Shown piece by piece: positions 6,968 to 14,407 of a DNA stretch of 15,623 nt. Both the position numbers and the translations under genes were made by a program. Below the pieces are notes generated by a model, which was given only the letters and a program-made list of their open reading frames with translations, was not told where the DNA came from and did not search any database. This stretch comes from Bacillota bacterium (GTDB lineage Bacteria; Bacillota; Sulfobacillia; JAJZYS01; JAJYTV01): assembly GCA_021810725.1 (NCBI GenBank), contig JAJZIE010000029.1:1-15623 (forward strand), given 5' to 3'. Positions within the stretch are counted from its first letter, which is position 1; the number at the start of each line of letters is the position of its first letter.

Positions 6968-7888
6968 GTGGAGATTCGCATCGCCTCGCGGCGGAGCCCC
7001 CTGGCCAGGCGGCAGGCGGAGCTCTTTGCGGCCGCGCTGAGCGAGACGCGGCCGGATGTTTCGGTGCGCTACGTGACGGTGGAGACCGAAGGCGACATCC
7101 GGCAGGACGAGTCCTTGGTCCGCATCGGCGGCAAGGGTGTCTTCACCCAGGAGATCGAGGCCATGCTGCGGCGTGGCGAAGTGGACGTCGCGGTGCACAG
7201 CCTCAAGGACCTGCCCACGGCGCTCGCGCCCGGCCTCGTGCTGGCTGCGCTCCTGCGCCGCGAGGACCCGCGCGACGTCCTGGTCGGCTCACAGGGACTC
7301 ACGTTCGGCGCCTTGCCCTACGGCGCGCGGGTGGGAACATCGAGCCCGCGACGGCGGGCGCAGCTTTTGCATCAGCGCCCGGACCTCCGGGTGCTCGAAC
7401 TGCGCGGCAACGTCGGCACCCGCCTGCGCAAGTTGGCGGAGGGGCAGTACGACGCGCTCGTCATGGCCGCGGCGGGCCTGCTGCGGGATGGCCGCGAAGC
7501 TGCGATCGCCGAGTATCTCGGACCCGAGCAGATGCTTGGCGCGCCGGCGCAGGGCATCATCGCCGTGGAGGCCGCTGCCGACCGCAAGGATCTGCTCGCG
7601 CTGCTGCGCCGTGTGAGCCACCCCCCGACCGAGCGCAGGGCGCTCTGCGAACGCACGCTGCTGATGGAACTGGGCAGTGGCTGCAGCGTCCCCGTAGGGG
7701 CACTGGCGACCGCGCATGGGCGCAACCTGCGATTGACGGCAGGAGTGTTCGCCCCCGACGGCAGCACGGCCATCCGCGTCACCCTGGAGGGTGGCCGTGC
7801 GGCGGAACTTGGCCGTGCGGCGGCCAAGGAGCTTCTCCTGGGCGGGGCGGGGCGTATCCTCCAGGAGGCCGCGAGCGATGCCCGCTGA
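6968..7888 (+). CDS. hemC: Porphobilinogen deaminase HemC
   Basis: This is hydroxymethylbilane synthase, which joins four porphobilinogens into the linear tetrapyrrole hydroxymethylbilane in the cytoplasm. The GTG start at 6968 follows an unusually full anti-Shine-Dalgarno match, AGGGGTGAT, and gives 306 residues, normal for the family. Seen in order are RIASRRSPLARRQAE, the active-site Asp81 in HSLKDLPT, TSSPRRRAQLL, LRGNVGTRLRKL, and the Cys239 of GSGCSVPVGA to which the dipyrromethane cofactor is attached. Its last 11 bases overlap the start of hemD, so translation of the two is coupled. It follows hemA after 64 bases containing a hairpin. Confidence 0.97.
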   Translation: MEIRIASRRSPLARRQAELFAAALSETRPDVSVRYVTVETEGDIRQDESLVRIGGKGVFTQEIEAMLRRGEVDVAVHSLKDLPTALAPGLVLAALLRREDPRDVLVGSQGLTFGALPYGARVGTSSPRRRAQLLHQRPDLRVLELRGNVGTRLRKLAEGQYDALVMAAAGLLRDGREAAIAEYLGPEQMLGAPAQGIIAVEAAADRKDLLALLRRVSHPPTERRALCERTLLMELGSGCSVPVGALATAHGRNLRLTAGVFAPDGSTAIRVTLEGGRAAELGRAAAKELLLGGAGRILQEAASDAR

Positions 7889-8945
7889 GATCTTCTACGC
7901 CTACTGGGATCCCGCCGCGACGCCGCTACTGGCGGAACTGCTCGACGCGGCGCCGGTGGTCGCGGCGGCCGGGACTCTGCCGACCGAACTCGAGCTCTAC
8001 CTGCACCCCCAGGCCCAGAGGGTTTCGCCGCGGGTCGCCATGCTGCGGCAGGAGGGAACGGTCGCGCGGCTCTACGGCGACGGCGAGGAACTGGCGGATG
8101 AAGCCGCCGAGTACCGGGCCCGGGGCCACGAGGTGACCACCTTGCCAACGCTCGGCCCGGGCGGGCCCGAGCTTGGGGAGCCGGTCCTGACGGGCCGCCG
8201 GGTGCTCGTGACGCGGGCGGCCGCGCAGTCCGGGGCTCTCCTGGGAGCCTTGCGCCTGCGCGGGGCGGTGCCCGTGCTGCTGCCGTCGCTGCGCATATCC
8301 CCCGCCCTCGATCCACGACCGCTCGATGCTGCGCTGCAGCGCGTCGGGACATATCGCTACATCCTCTTCACCAGCCAGAATGCCGTGCAGAACTTTTTCG
8401 CGGCCCTGGACGCCAAGGCGATCGACGTGCGGCGGCTTGGCGACGCGCGCCTGCTCGCCGTCGGCGCCGCGACCGCCCTCGCCCTGCGGGCACGCGGCCT
8501 CGTCGCGGAGATCGCTCGCCTGGGCACCGCGATGGGACTCGCATCCCAGCTCCAGGGCAGGGTGCGCGTAGGCGACCGCGCGTTGCTGCTCGGCCCGGAG
8601 CCACCGGATACGGCGCTCGTGCAGGCGCTCTGGGACCAGGGCCTGCAGGTCGACACAGTCCCGATCTACCGCACCTTGCGCGGTGTGCCGGAGGACGCGG
8701 CGGCAGCGCTGACGCGAGCCGGCGCTCCAGACGCGGTGCTCTTCTACAGCCCGTCCGCGGTCCAGGCGACGGTTGCGGCCCTGCCGGAGAGGTTTCTCGC
8801 CAGGGTGCCCGCCGTGGCGATCGGTCCCACGACGGGCGCCGCGTGTCTGGAACTTGGGCTGCGGTTGGCGGCCAAGTCCGAGACGCCAGGTCTCGCCGGG
8901 ATTCTCGCGGCGCTGCGCCAAGTCTTGAACGACGCCCAGGAATGA
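7878..8945 (+). CDS. hemD: Uroporphyrinogen-III synthase HemD with N-terminal methylase-like remnant
   Basis: This enzyme closes hydroxymethylbilane, with inversion of ring D, to uroporphyrinogen III. The ATG at 7878 has AGGAGG nine bases upstream, inside hemC. The protein has 355 residues where stand-alone HemD has about 250. HemD proper runs from about residue 106: GRRVLVTRAAAQSG, then YILFTSQNAVQNFF, AVGAATALAL, the LLLGPEPPD region, VDTVPIYRTL, VLFYSPSAVQATV and VAIGPTTGAACLELGL. Residues 1-105 are extra and resemble a shortened uroporphyrinogen-III C-methyltransferase (CobA/SUMT). DPAATPLLAELLDAAPVVAA sits where SUMT has GAGPGDPDLLT, and VARLYGDGEELADEAAEYRA with EVTTLPTL sits where SUMT has the RLKGGDP block. 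The SAM-binding loop and more than half of the methylase are missing, so methylation activity is not expected. HemD assignment is firm; the remnant reading is inference. Confidence 0.92.
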   Translation: MPAEIFYAYWDPAATPLLAELLDAAPVVAAAGTLPTELELYLHPQAQRVSPRVAMLRQEGTVARLYGDGEELADEAAEYRARGHEVTTLPTLGPGGPELGEPVLTGRRVLVTRAAAQSGALLGALRLRGAVPVLLPSLRISPALDPRPLDAALQRVGTYRYILFTSQNAVQNFFAALDAKAIDVRRLGDARLLAVGAATALALRARGLVAEIARLGTAMGLASQLQGRVRVGDRALLLGPEPPDTALVQALWDQGLQVDTVPIYRTLRGVPEDAAAALTRAGAPDAVLFYSPSAVQATVAALPERFLARVPAVAIGPTTGAACLELGLRLAAKSETPGLAGILAALRQVLNDAQE

Positions 8946-8964
8946 TCTTCGAGGAGTGAGTCTC

Positions 8965-9942
8965 GTGGAATTGATCGAGAGGCCGAGGCGGTTGCGTCGG
9001 AGCCGGACGATGCGCGACCTGGTGGCCGAGACGGATCTGCGCGCGAGGGACCTCGTCCAGCCGCTCTTCGTCGTCCCGGGCGAAGGCGTGCGCAGGCCGA
9101 TCTCCGCCCTGCCGGGCCAGGAGCATCTCTCGCCGGATGAAGCCGAGCGCGAGGCCGAGAAGATCTACCGCGCCGGCGTGCCGGCGATCCTCCTGTTCGG
9201 GATCCCACCGGAGAAGGATGCGCTGGGCAGCTGGGCCGCGCGCCTCGATGCGCCGGTTCAGGAGGCGACGCGGCGGATCAAGCGGGCGGTGCCGGAGCTT
9301 TTGGTGATCGCGGACACCTGCCTTTGCGAATACACGGACCACGGGCACTGTGGCGTGCTCCGCCCGGACGGCATGGTCGACAACGACGAGACGCTGCCGC
9401 TTCTGGCGGCCGCGGCCGTGAGCCAGGCGGAGGCGGGCGCCGACGTGATCGCTCCGAGCGACATGATGGACGGCCGGGTGGCTGCGTTGCGCGAGGGGCT
9501 GGACGCGGCCGGCTTCACGCAGACGGCGGTCCTCTCCTATGCCGTGAAGTACCGTTCGGCGTTCTACGGGCCATTCCGCGAGGCCGCCGGTTCCGCGCCG
9601 CAGCATGGTGACCGCTCGGGCTATCAGATGGACTACCGCAACGGGCGCGAAGCCTTGCGCGAGGCGAGCCTGGACGTCTCGGAAGGGGCTGACATGCTGC
9701 TGGTCAAGCCGGGCATGCCGTATCTCGACGTGCTCGCGTCGGTCGCGCGGAGCGTCGGCGTACCGGTCGGGGCTTACCAAGTCTCCGGCGAATATGCCAT
9801 GCTTGAGGCAGCCGCCGAGCGCGGCTGGCTCGACCGCGACCAGGTCGTGCAGGAGTCGCTCATCGCCTTGAAGCGCGCCGGAGCCCGCTTCATCGTCACC
9901 TATTACGCGCACGAGTGGGCCAGGCGCGCTCTCGCACGTTGA
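8965..9942 (+). CDS. hemB: Delta-aminolevulinic acid dehydratase HemB
   Basis: This is porphobilinogen synthase, which condenses two 5-aminolevulinates into porphobilinogen. I choose GTG 8965 because GGAG at 8953-8956 is then about 8 bases away; an in-frame GTG at 8956 would overlap that site. This gives 325 residues, the usual size. The two Schiff-base lysines are Lys195 in SYAVKYRSAFYGPF and Lys248 in LLVKPGMPYLD. The metal motif CLCEYTDHGHC supplies Cys119, Cys121 and Cys129, marking a Zn-type enzyme rather than the Asp-rich Mg-type of plants and some bacteria. SPSDMMDGR-type sequence (APSDMMDGRV) and the QMDYRNGREALRE block are also present. It begins 19 bases after hemD. Although it acts before HemC, its place after hemD is the common Bacillota order. 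Confidence 0.97.
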   Translation: MELIERPRRLRRSRTMRDLVAETDLRARDLVQPLFVVPGEGVRRPISALPGQEHLSPDEAEREAEKIYRAGVPAILLFGIPPEKDALGSWAARLDAPVQEATRRIKRAVPELLVIADTCLCEYTDHGHCGVLRPDGMVDNDETLPLLAAAAVSQAEAGADVIAPSDMMDGRVAALREGLDAAGFTQTAVLSYAVKYRSAFYGPFREAAGSAPQHGDRSGYQMDYRNGREALREASLDVSEGADMLLVKPGMPYLDVLASVARSVGVPVGAYQVSGEYAMLEAAAERGWLDRDQVVQESLIALKRAGARFIVTYYAHEWARRALAR

Positions 9943-9959
9943 CGAGGGGGATATCGCCC

Positions 9960-10856
9960 GTGCAGGTCGTGAGGATCACGCCACGCGGCTACTGCTACGG
10001 CGTCGTCGACGCCATGAAGCTGGTTCGGCAGGTTGCCGAGGACCCGAAGACGCGCAAGCCGATCTTCGTGCTCGGCCTTATCGTCCATAACCGCCACGCC
10101 GTCGAGGAACTGGATCGCTACGGCGTCGTTTCGCTCGACGGCGAGAACCGACTCGAGCTGATCGAGCAGGTCCAGGAGGGAACGGTCGTGTTCACCGCCC
10201 ACGGCGTGTCGGAGGCGGTGCGCCGCCGCGCCGCGGAGAAAGGGCTCGATGTCGTCGACGCCACCTGCCCCGACGTGACGAAGACGCACGACCTGATCCG
10301 CAACCTGGCCCAGGACGGCTACACCATCCTCTACATCGGGCGGCGTGGCCACCCGGAACCGGAAGGAGCCATGGGCGAGGCGCCGGATCACGTGCACCTC
10401 ATCGAGACCGCGGAGGACGCGCAAGATCTCGACCTTGACGGCAAGAAGCTCGCGGTCGTGACGCAGACCACCCTGTCGCGCTGGGATACCGACGCCACCA
10501 TCCAGGAGCTCAGGCGCCGCTACCCGCGGATCGAGGTCTTCAACGAGATCTGCCTGGCGACGCAGCTTCGGCAGGAGGCCGCCGTGCATCAGGCAGAGAA
10601 CTGCGATCTCGTCATCGTGGTCGGCGACACGCGTTCCAACAATTCGAACCGCCTCGTGCAGGTGGTGCGCGAGCAGGCCGGGCGTCCGGCCTATCTCGTC
10701 GATGGCGTGCACGAGATCGATCCGGCCTGGCTCGAAGGCAAAAGGACGGTCGGCGTGACGGCCGGCTCCTCGACCCCGAGCCCGATCACCCGCGAGGTGA
10801 TCCAGTATCTCGAACAGTATCCGGCCGGCGCGAGCGCCGATCCGGTGCAGGCCTGA
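9960..10856 (+). CDS. ispH: 4-hydroxy-3-methylbut-2-enyl diphosphate reductase IspH
   Basis: This is the last enzyme of the MEP isoprenoid pathway, a 4Fe-4S protein that reduces HMBPP to IPP and DMAPP. GTG 9960 has GAGGGGG nine bases upstream and gives 298 residues; a second in-frame GTG at 9969 is possible but worse placed. The three cluster cysteines appear in RGYCYGV, DATCPDVTK and NEICLATQLRQ. Substrate-site features are GLIVHNRHAVEEL, FTAHGVS, RRGHPEPEG and VVGDTRSNNSNRL, plus VTAGSSTPSPIT near the C-terminus. The opening PRGYCYGVVDAMK places it with the shorter IspH type of Gram-positive bacteria. It lies 17 bases after hemB, so isoprenoid supply is co-expressed with heme and menaquinone synthesis, both of which need prenyl groups in respiratory cells. 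Confidence 0.96.
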   Translation: MQVVRITPRGYCYGVVDAMKLVRQVAEDPKTRKPIFVLGLIVHNRHAVEELDRYGVVSLDGENRLELIEQVQEGTVVFTAHGVSEAVRRRAAEKGLDVVDATCPDVTKTHDLIRNLAQDGYTILYIGRRGHPEPEGAMGEAPDHVHLIETAEDAQDLDLDGKKLAVVTQTTLSRWDTDATIQELRRRYPRIEVFNEICLATQLRQEAAVHQAENCDLVIVVGDTRSNNSNRLVQVVREQAGRPAYLVDGVHEIDPAWLEGKRTVGVTAGSSTPSPITREVIQYLEQYPAGASADPVQA

Positions 10857-10865
10857 GGGGCCCGC

Positions 10866-11702
10866 ATGTATACGGCACAGGCGCTCTCCGCGACCACGCC
10901 GCCGCGTGCGGGCCTGTGGTGGCTGCTGCCGCGGGAGTATGGCGCCTGGTCCATGCTGCTCACAGGCTACATCACCGCCGTGGCCGTGGCGGACTCTCTG
11001 ACGCCGGCTGCGCTCTGGCTGTTGCCGGCGATGATCCTGCTGCTGATGGCGAAGGAGCCGCTGGAGCGGCTCCTTCGCGCAAAGGCGGGCGAGGGCGGCC
11101 AGCGCCTGCGCTGCCTCGGCATCCTGCTGGCCGAGCTCATACTGTCCGGAGTCTTCGGCAGCCTGGCGGCGAGCAGCGCCCACAGCGCCGCGATCTACGT
11201 CATGCCGCTCATCGCGGCGCCGTTCTATGCTGTCGCGATGCTGCTCGGCTTCTGGGGCGAGCGCTGGCGCACCTTGCGGGAGCTCGTCGCGACGTGGGGC
11301 CTGCTGCTCGCCGTTCCCGGCACCTGGATCGCCCTCGGGCTCCCAGCGGACATGGCGATGTGGATCGTATACCTCGGCCTCGTGCTGCACTTCCTCTACG
11401 GCGTAGGCTTTCTCCGCCTGCAGATCGTGGCCGCCCGCACGCATATGGAGGCGACCGAGGTACGGCAGGGCACCATCCTGCTTGCGGGATCAGCGTCGCT
11501 GATCACGGTCGGCGTCGTGGTCGTCAGCCTGTTCGGCTACCTGCCGATCTGGGCGGCCGTACCGCTCCTGCCGCAGATGGTGCGCGCATATCTCTGGCTC
11601 GGCAGCGGCCGGCCCTGGCTCGAGATGAACCGTATGGGACGCCAGGAGGTGGCCCTGGCGACGGCGATCCTGGTTCTCTTCACCCTGGTCGCGCACGCCT
11701 GA
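10866..11702 (+). CDS. YwiC-like polytopic membrane protein
   Basis: This is a 278-residue integral membrane protein. The N-terminal LLPREYGAWSMLLTGYI matches the signature of YwiC-like proteins (PF14256, PREHGAW motif), whose biochemical function is not established. Hydrophobic segments suggest seven or eight helices: about 35-60, 82-108, 110-128, 138-160, 162-182, 200-222, 224-242 and 258-275. A charged loop, AKEPLERLLRAKAGEGGQRL, follows the first helices. The ATG at 10866 has GAGGGG seven bases upstream, overlapping the ispH stop region, and the gap to ispH is nine bases, so it is in the same transcript. Its position after menG, heme and ispH genes hints at a role tied to respiratory quinones or prenyl chains. 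It could instead be a passenger. Confidence 0.8.
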   Translation: MYTAQALSATTPPRAGLWWLLPREYGAWSMLLTGYITAVAVADSLTPAALWLLPAMILLLMAKEPLERLLRAKAGEGGQRLRCLGILLAELILSGVFGSLAASSAHSAAIYVMPLIAAPFYAVAMLLGFWGERWRTLRELVATWGLLLAVPGTWIALGLPADMAMWIVYLGLVLHFLYGVGFLRLQIVAARTHMEATEVRQGTILLAGSASLITVGVVVVSLFGYLPIWAAVPLLPQMVRAYLWLGSGRPWLEMNRMGRQEVALATAILVLFTLVAHA

Positions 11703-11737
11703 GCCGGACTGCCTGCGGGGAAGACGATCAGTCCGGC
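11703..11737. terminator. Candidate two-way hairpin between convergent genes
   Basis: GCCGGACTG (11703-11711) pairs perfectly with CAGTCCGGC (11729-11737), a 9-bp stem with a 17-base loop. It begins right after the stop of the ywiC-like gene, and its other arm contains the stop and last codons of the convergent exporter gene. No T-run follows on either strand, so it is weak as an intrinsic terminator but well placed for ending both transcripts. Confidence 0.4.
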
Positions 11738-13152
11738 AGGAAGGGCATGTCGTGGCCCGCGTTGCCGGTGTCCTTTGGCATGAACCACTGCAGCACAAGC
11801 GCGACCAGCGCGATCACGAGCACCAGGATGGCACCAGCGCGGAAGCCCTGGTAGTAGCCGCCCTTCAGGGATTCGATCTCGAAGACGGCGGCGACGAGCG
11901 CCTGGCCGAGGCTCATGCCGATCGAACGGCCCATGTTGAGCAGACCGCCCGTCACGCCAAGGTGCTCGGGCGGGGCGCTGCCCATGACGGAACTGTTGTT
12001 GGGCGGCGTGAAGACGCCTGCGCCGGCACCGACCAGCGCCATCGCGGGTACGGTCAGGCCGAACGCGATCAGGGGTGTCCAGAGGTAGATGGCGACCGAT
12101 CCGGCGGCCAGGATGAGCAGGCCGCCGACGGCCACCCTGCGGTTGCCGAAGCGATCCGCGAGCGTGCCCGCGAGAGGTGCCACCGCTGTCATGGCAAGCG
12201 CGAGAGCCATGACGAGGAGGCCGACGTTGGCCGTGGACTGGTGGCGGACCCACTCGAAATAGTAGGGCGCCAGCAGCATGATGCCGTAGAGCACGCTGAA
12301 CGAGAGGACGCCCAGGACGACCCCGCCAGTGACGTTGAGGATCTTGACGAGCTGCGGCTCGACGAGCGGCGTCGGCACGAGACCCTGGCGGCGGGCAAAG
12401 ATGTACGCAAGGACGATGGCCACGGCCAGCTCGATATACCAGAACTGATGTCCGGGCAGCGACGGGTTCAGGGTGAGCAGCGCCAGCACGAGGACGACAG
12501 CCATCAGGAGAGAGGAAAGCACGTCGACGCGCGGCATCACGCGCCCCGCCGGGTCCTTCGGCAGCGTGTAGGGAGCGACGATCAGGGCGACGGCGGCGAT
12601 CGGCAGGTTGACGAGGAAGATGGCGCGCCAGGTGAACGCGGCGATGAGGAAGCCACCCAGCACCGGGCCGATCGCCAGTCCCACGGCTTGCGCGGCGCCC
12701 TGGACGCCGATCGCGCGACCGCGCATCGACGCCGGCACGCTGGACGTGACAATGGCGACCGAATTGGCCTGCAGCATGGCGGCCCCGACGCCCTGGACGA
12801 GGCGGGACACGAGCAGCACGCCGAGGCTTGGCGCAAAGCCGCAGCCCGCGGACGCGATGCCGAACACGACAAAGCCGAAGCGATACATGCGCGAGCGCCC
12901 GATGCCGTCGGCCAGGCGACCCGCGAGCACCACGATCGTGGTCAGGACGAGCAGGTAGGTGAGAGAGACCCAGGCGATGTTGCTGGTCGTCGTATGGAAG
13001 TAATGCTGCATCGTCGGGTTGCCCACGCTGACAATGCTGGCATCGATGGCGGCCATGGCGGCGCCGAGGCAGACAGTCGCGACGGCGAGCCACGGGCGTT
13101 CGGCAAGACCTGTCTCGACCTGAGCCGCGTTGTTTTGCATGTCAAAGAGCAT
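11728..13152 (-). CDS. DHA2-type MFS drug exporter (EmrB/QacA family)
   Basis: This is a 474-residue proton-coupled efflux transporter of the major facilitator superfamily. Its length and spacing fit the 14-helix DHA2 group. Visible motifs are AAIDASIVSVGNPTM in helix 1 (family D1 position), motif A GRLADGIGRSRMYRFG after helix 2, RLVQGVGAAML in helix 4, and the antiporter motif C AIGPVLGGFL in helix 5. The second half repeats a motif-A-like GTLADRFGNRRV. Substrates of this family are typically lipophilic drugs, dyes or cell metabolites and cannot be predicted here. The ATG at 13152 has only a weak GGATG site; an ATG four codons later is also possible. It diverges from a LysR-type gene with a clear LysR box between them, which points to inducible control by that regulator. 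Confidence 0.9.
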   Translation of the reverse strand: MLFDMQNNAAQVETGLAERPWLAVATVCLGAAMAAIDASIVSVGNPTMQHYFHTTTSNIAWVSLTYLLVLTTIVVLAGRLADGIGRSRMYRFGFVVFGIASAGCGFAPSLGVLLVSRLVQGVGAAMLQANSVAIVTSSVPASMRGRAIGVQGAAQAVGLAIGPVLGGFLIAAFTWRAIFLVNLPIAAVALIVAPYTLPKDPAGRVMPRVDVLSSLLMAVVLVLALLTLNPSLPGHQFWYIELAVAIVLAYIFARRQGLVPTPLVEPQLVKILNVTGGVVLGVLSFSVLYGIMLLAPYYFEWVRHQSTANVGLLVMALALAMTAVAPLAGTLADRFGNRRVAVGGLLILAAGSVAIYLWTPLIAFGLTVPAMALVGAGAGVFTPPNNSSVMGSAPPEHLGVTGGLLNMGRSIGMSLGQALVAAVFEIESLKGGYYQGFRAGAILVLVIALVALVLQWFMPKDTGNAGHDMPFLPD

Positions 13153-13179
13153 AGTGCATCCGAGGGGAAAGAAAAATGC

Positions 13180-13202
13180 TATAGTATCTTCGCCTTACCA
13201 TA
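13180..13202. promoter_or_regulatory. LysR-box candidate (T-N11-A dyad)
   Basis: TATAGTA (13180-13186) and TACCATA (13196-13202) form a dyad matching at 6 of 7 positions around a 9-base centre, with T13185 and A13197 giving the LysR-family T-N11-A pattern. It sits 25 bases before the lysR start and 27 bases before the exporter start. TATAGT (13180-13185), a 5/6 match to a -10 box on the + strand, overlaps it, as expected for autorepression. The dyad is seen directly; binding is inference. Confidence 0.5.
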
Positions 13203-13227
13203 AGCGCGCTTTATCGGAGTGAGGGGA

Positions 13228-14112
13228 TTGCAGCTCGGGCAGTTGCGCGTGTTCCAGGTGGTGGCAAGGAGCCAGACGTTCACTGCGGCAGCAGAGATTC
13301 TGGGGCGCAGCCAGCCGGCGATCAGCATGCAGGTGCGGGCGCTCGAGCGGGAACTGGGTGTGTCGCTCGTCGAGGTCTCCCACCGGCGCATCCGGCTCAC
13401 CGTCGCGGGGGAGGAACTCCTGCGGCACGCCGATCGTGTGCTTGCGGGCGTGGACGGACTCGACCGCGCGATGGCGCGCATGCGCGGCGGCGGCGGCCCC
13501 GTGCGCATCGGTGCCAGCGCGACGCCTTCAAGCTATCTTCTGCCCTACCGACTGGCGCCGTTCGTGCGGCAGCATCCTGACGTGCAGATCCGCCTCAGCG
13601 TGGAGAACCCCGGCGCCCTGCACGAACTGCTCGACAGCGGGGCGATCGATGTCGCCGTCGCCATGGGCGCGCACGATCTGCCGCCCTGGCAGGGCGACTT
13701 CGAGATCGGCACCCTTGGTCTCGACGAGATGCGTGTCGTGCTGCCCGCCGGCGATCCGCGGGCGGGACGGGACTGGAGCATCGCGGAACTGCGCGAGGTG
13801 CCGCTCGTGCTGCGCGAGAGCGAGTCCCATACCCGGACTGTTCTGCAGCGCGCCCTTGGTTACGAGCCGCAGCCCGTGATGGAACTGGCGTCCAACGAGG
13901 CGGTCAAGCGGGCCGTCGCCGCGGGAGTCGGCGTCGGGGTCCTGTCGGAACTGTCGGTCGCGTGGGAGGTGGACGCGGGACGCCTCAGCTCCGCCACCTG
14001 TGCCGACCTCGGGGGGCCTCGCCGCGTCTACTCCTACCGGCGGGTGCTGCAGCGGCGGCTGCCGGCGGAAGAGGCCCTCTGGCAGGCCTTGCACGACGCA
14101 TCCCGACCCTGA
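13228..14112 (+). CDS. LysR-family transcriptional regulator
   Basis: This is a LysR-type regulator of 294 residues. I choose TTG 13228 because GGAG (13216-13219) is 8 bases upstream and the protein then opens MQLGQLRVFQVVA, the usual LysR N-terminus; a GTG at 13219 overlaps the ribosome binding site. The winged HTH covers ~1-60: FTAAAEILGRSQPAISMQVR, LERELGVSLVEVSHRRI, LTVAGEELL. One difference from consensus is LVEVSHRR where most have LFxRxxR. The effector-binding domain spans ~88-290, with IGASATPSSYLLPYRLAPF, QIRLSVENPGALHELL and the second lobe from DEMRVVLPAGD. It diverges from the exporter, whose gene is the likely target, through the dyad at 13180-13202. The ligand is unknown. Confidence 0.92.
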   Translation: MQLGQLRVFQVVARSQTFTAAAEILGRSQPAISMQVRALERELGVSLVEVSHRRIRLTVAGEELLRHADRVLAGVDGLDRAMARMRGGGGPVRIGASATPSSYLLPYRLAPFVRQHPDVQIRLSVENPGALHELLDSGAIDVAVAMGAHDLPPWQGDFEIGTLGLDEMRVVLPAGDPRAGRDWSIAELREVPLVLRESESHTRTVLQRALGYEPQPVMELASNEAVKRAVAAGVGVGVLSELSVAWEVDAGRLSSATCADLGGPRRVYSYRRVLQRRLPAEEALWQALHDASRP

Positions 14113-14139
14113 GCCAGGTGTCTGAGATCCGGACAAAAC

Positions 14140-14171
14140 ATAGAGGCGGCGGGATGCCTCGCCGCCTCTAT
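14140..14171 (-). terminator. Rho-independent terminator, possibly two-way
   Basis: ATAGAGGCGGCG (14140-14151) pairs perfectly with CGCCGCCTCTAT (14160-14171), a 12-bp stem that two more pairs could extend to leave a 4-base loop. Read on the - strand the stem is followed by GTTTTGT, a short T-run, so it ends the transporter/small-protein transcript 16 bases after its last stop. It also lies 27 bases after the convergent lysR stop and may stop that transcript too. Confidence 0.8.
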
Positions 14172-14187
14172 CGATACGGCGCCACGT

Positions 14188-14382
14188 TCAGCGCAGGCCG
14201 TGCAGAAACCCGGCCACGATCAGTGCGGCCATCAACACGACGTAGATGCGCAGTCCCCACCAGACGACCGCCACGGGTCCGCGCACCTCGACGCGGTGGT
14301 ACACGGGCGGCTCCTGCAGGAGAGACTCCTCGCGGACGACGTTCCAGATCGCCTCGTTGTCGTAGGTCAGCGTGCGGGCCAT
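14188..14382 (-). CDS. Small single-helix membrane protein next to the NRAMP-like gene
   Basis: This is a 64-residue protein of unknown family. Two ATGs lie close together; I choose 14382 because AAAGGAG is then 9 bases upstream, whereas it is only 3 bases from the ATG at 14388. Residues 1-35 are polar and mixed in charge (LTYDNEAIWNVVREESLL, then QEPPVYHRVEVRGP). One transmembrane helix follows at ~36-60 (VAVVWWGLRIYVVLMAALIV) and the tail is short and basic (HGLR). The positive-inside rule does not decide its orientation. It follows the transporter gene by 25 bases on the same strand, just before a terminator, so it is the last gene of that unit. It may be an accessory or regulatory subunit of the transporter, inferred only from position. 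Confidence 0.7.
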   Translation of the reverse strand: MARTLTYDNEAIWNVVREESLLQEPPVYHRVEVRGPVAVVWWGLRIYVVLMAALIVAGFLHGLR

Positions 14383-14407
14383 GATCATCCGCTCCTTTTG
14401 GTTCAGA

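Noticed and set aside
5602..6981. A 459-codon - strand frame opposite hemA
   Set aside because: It is an antisense shadow of an unmistakable hemA; the product shows no family motif.
8368..9912. A 514-codon - strand frame opposite hemD and hemB
   Set aside because: It is antisense to two genes with catalytic motifs, and its product is His/Arg-rich without recognisable domains.
9903..11444. A 513-codon - strand frame opposite ispH and the ywiC-like gene
   Set aside because: It lies antisense to ispH, with its cluster cysteines, and to a polytopic membrane protein. The composition is that of a G+C-driven shadow.
11537..13203. Long frames in other phases across the MFS exporter, on both strands
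   Set aside because: The true frame shows MFS motifs A and C and alternating hydrophobic helices; the others give Arg- or Asp/Glu-rich nonsense.
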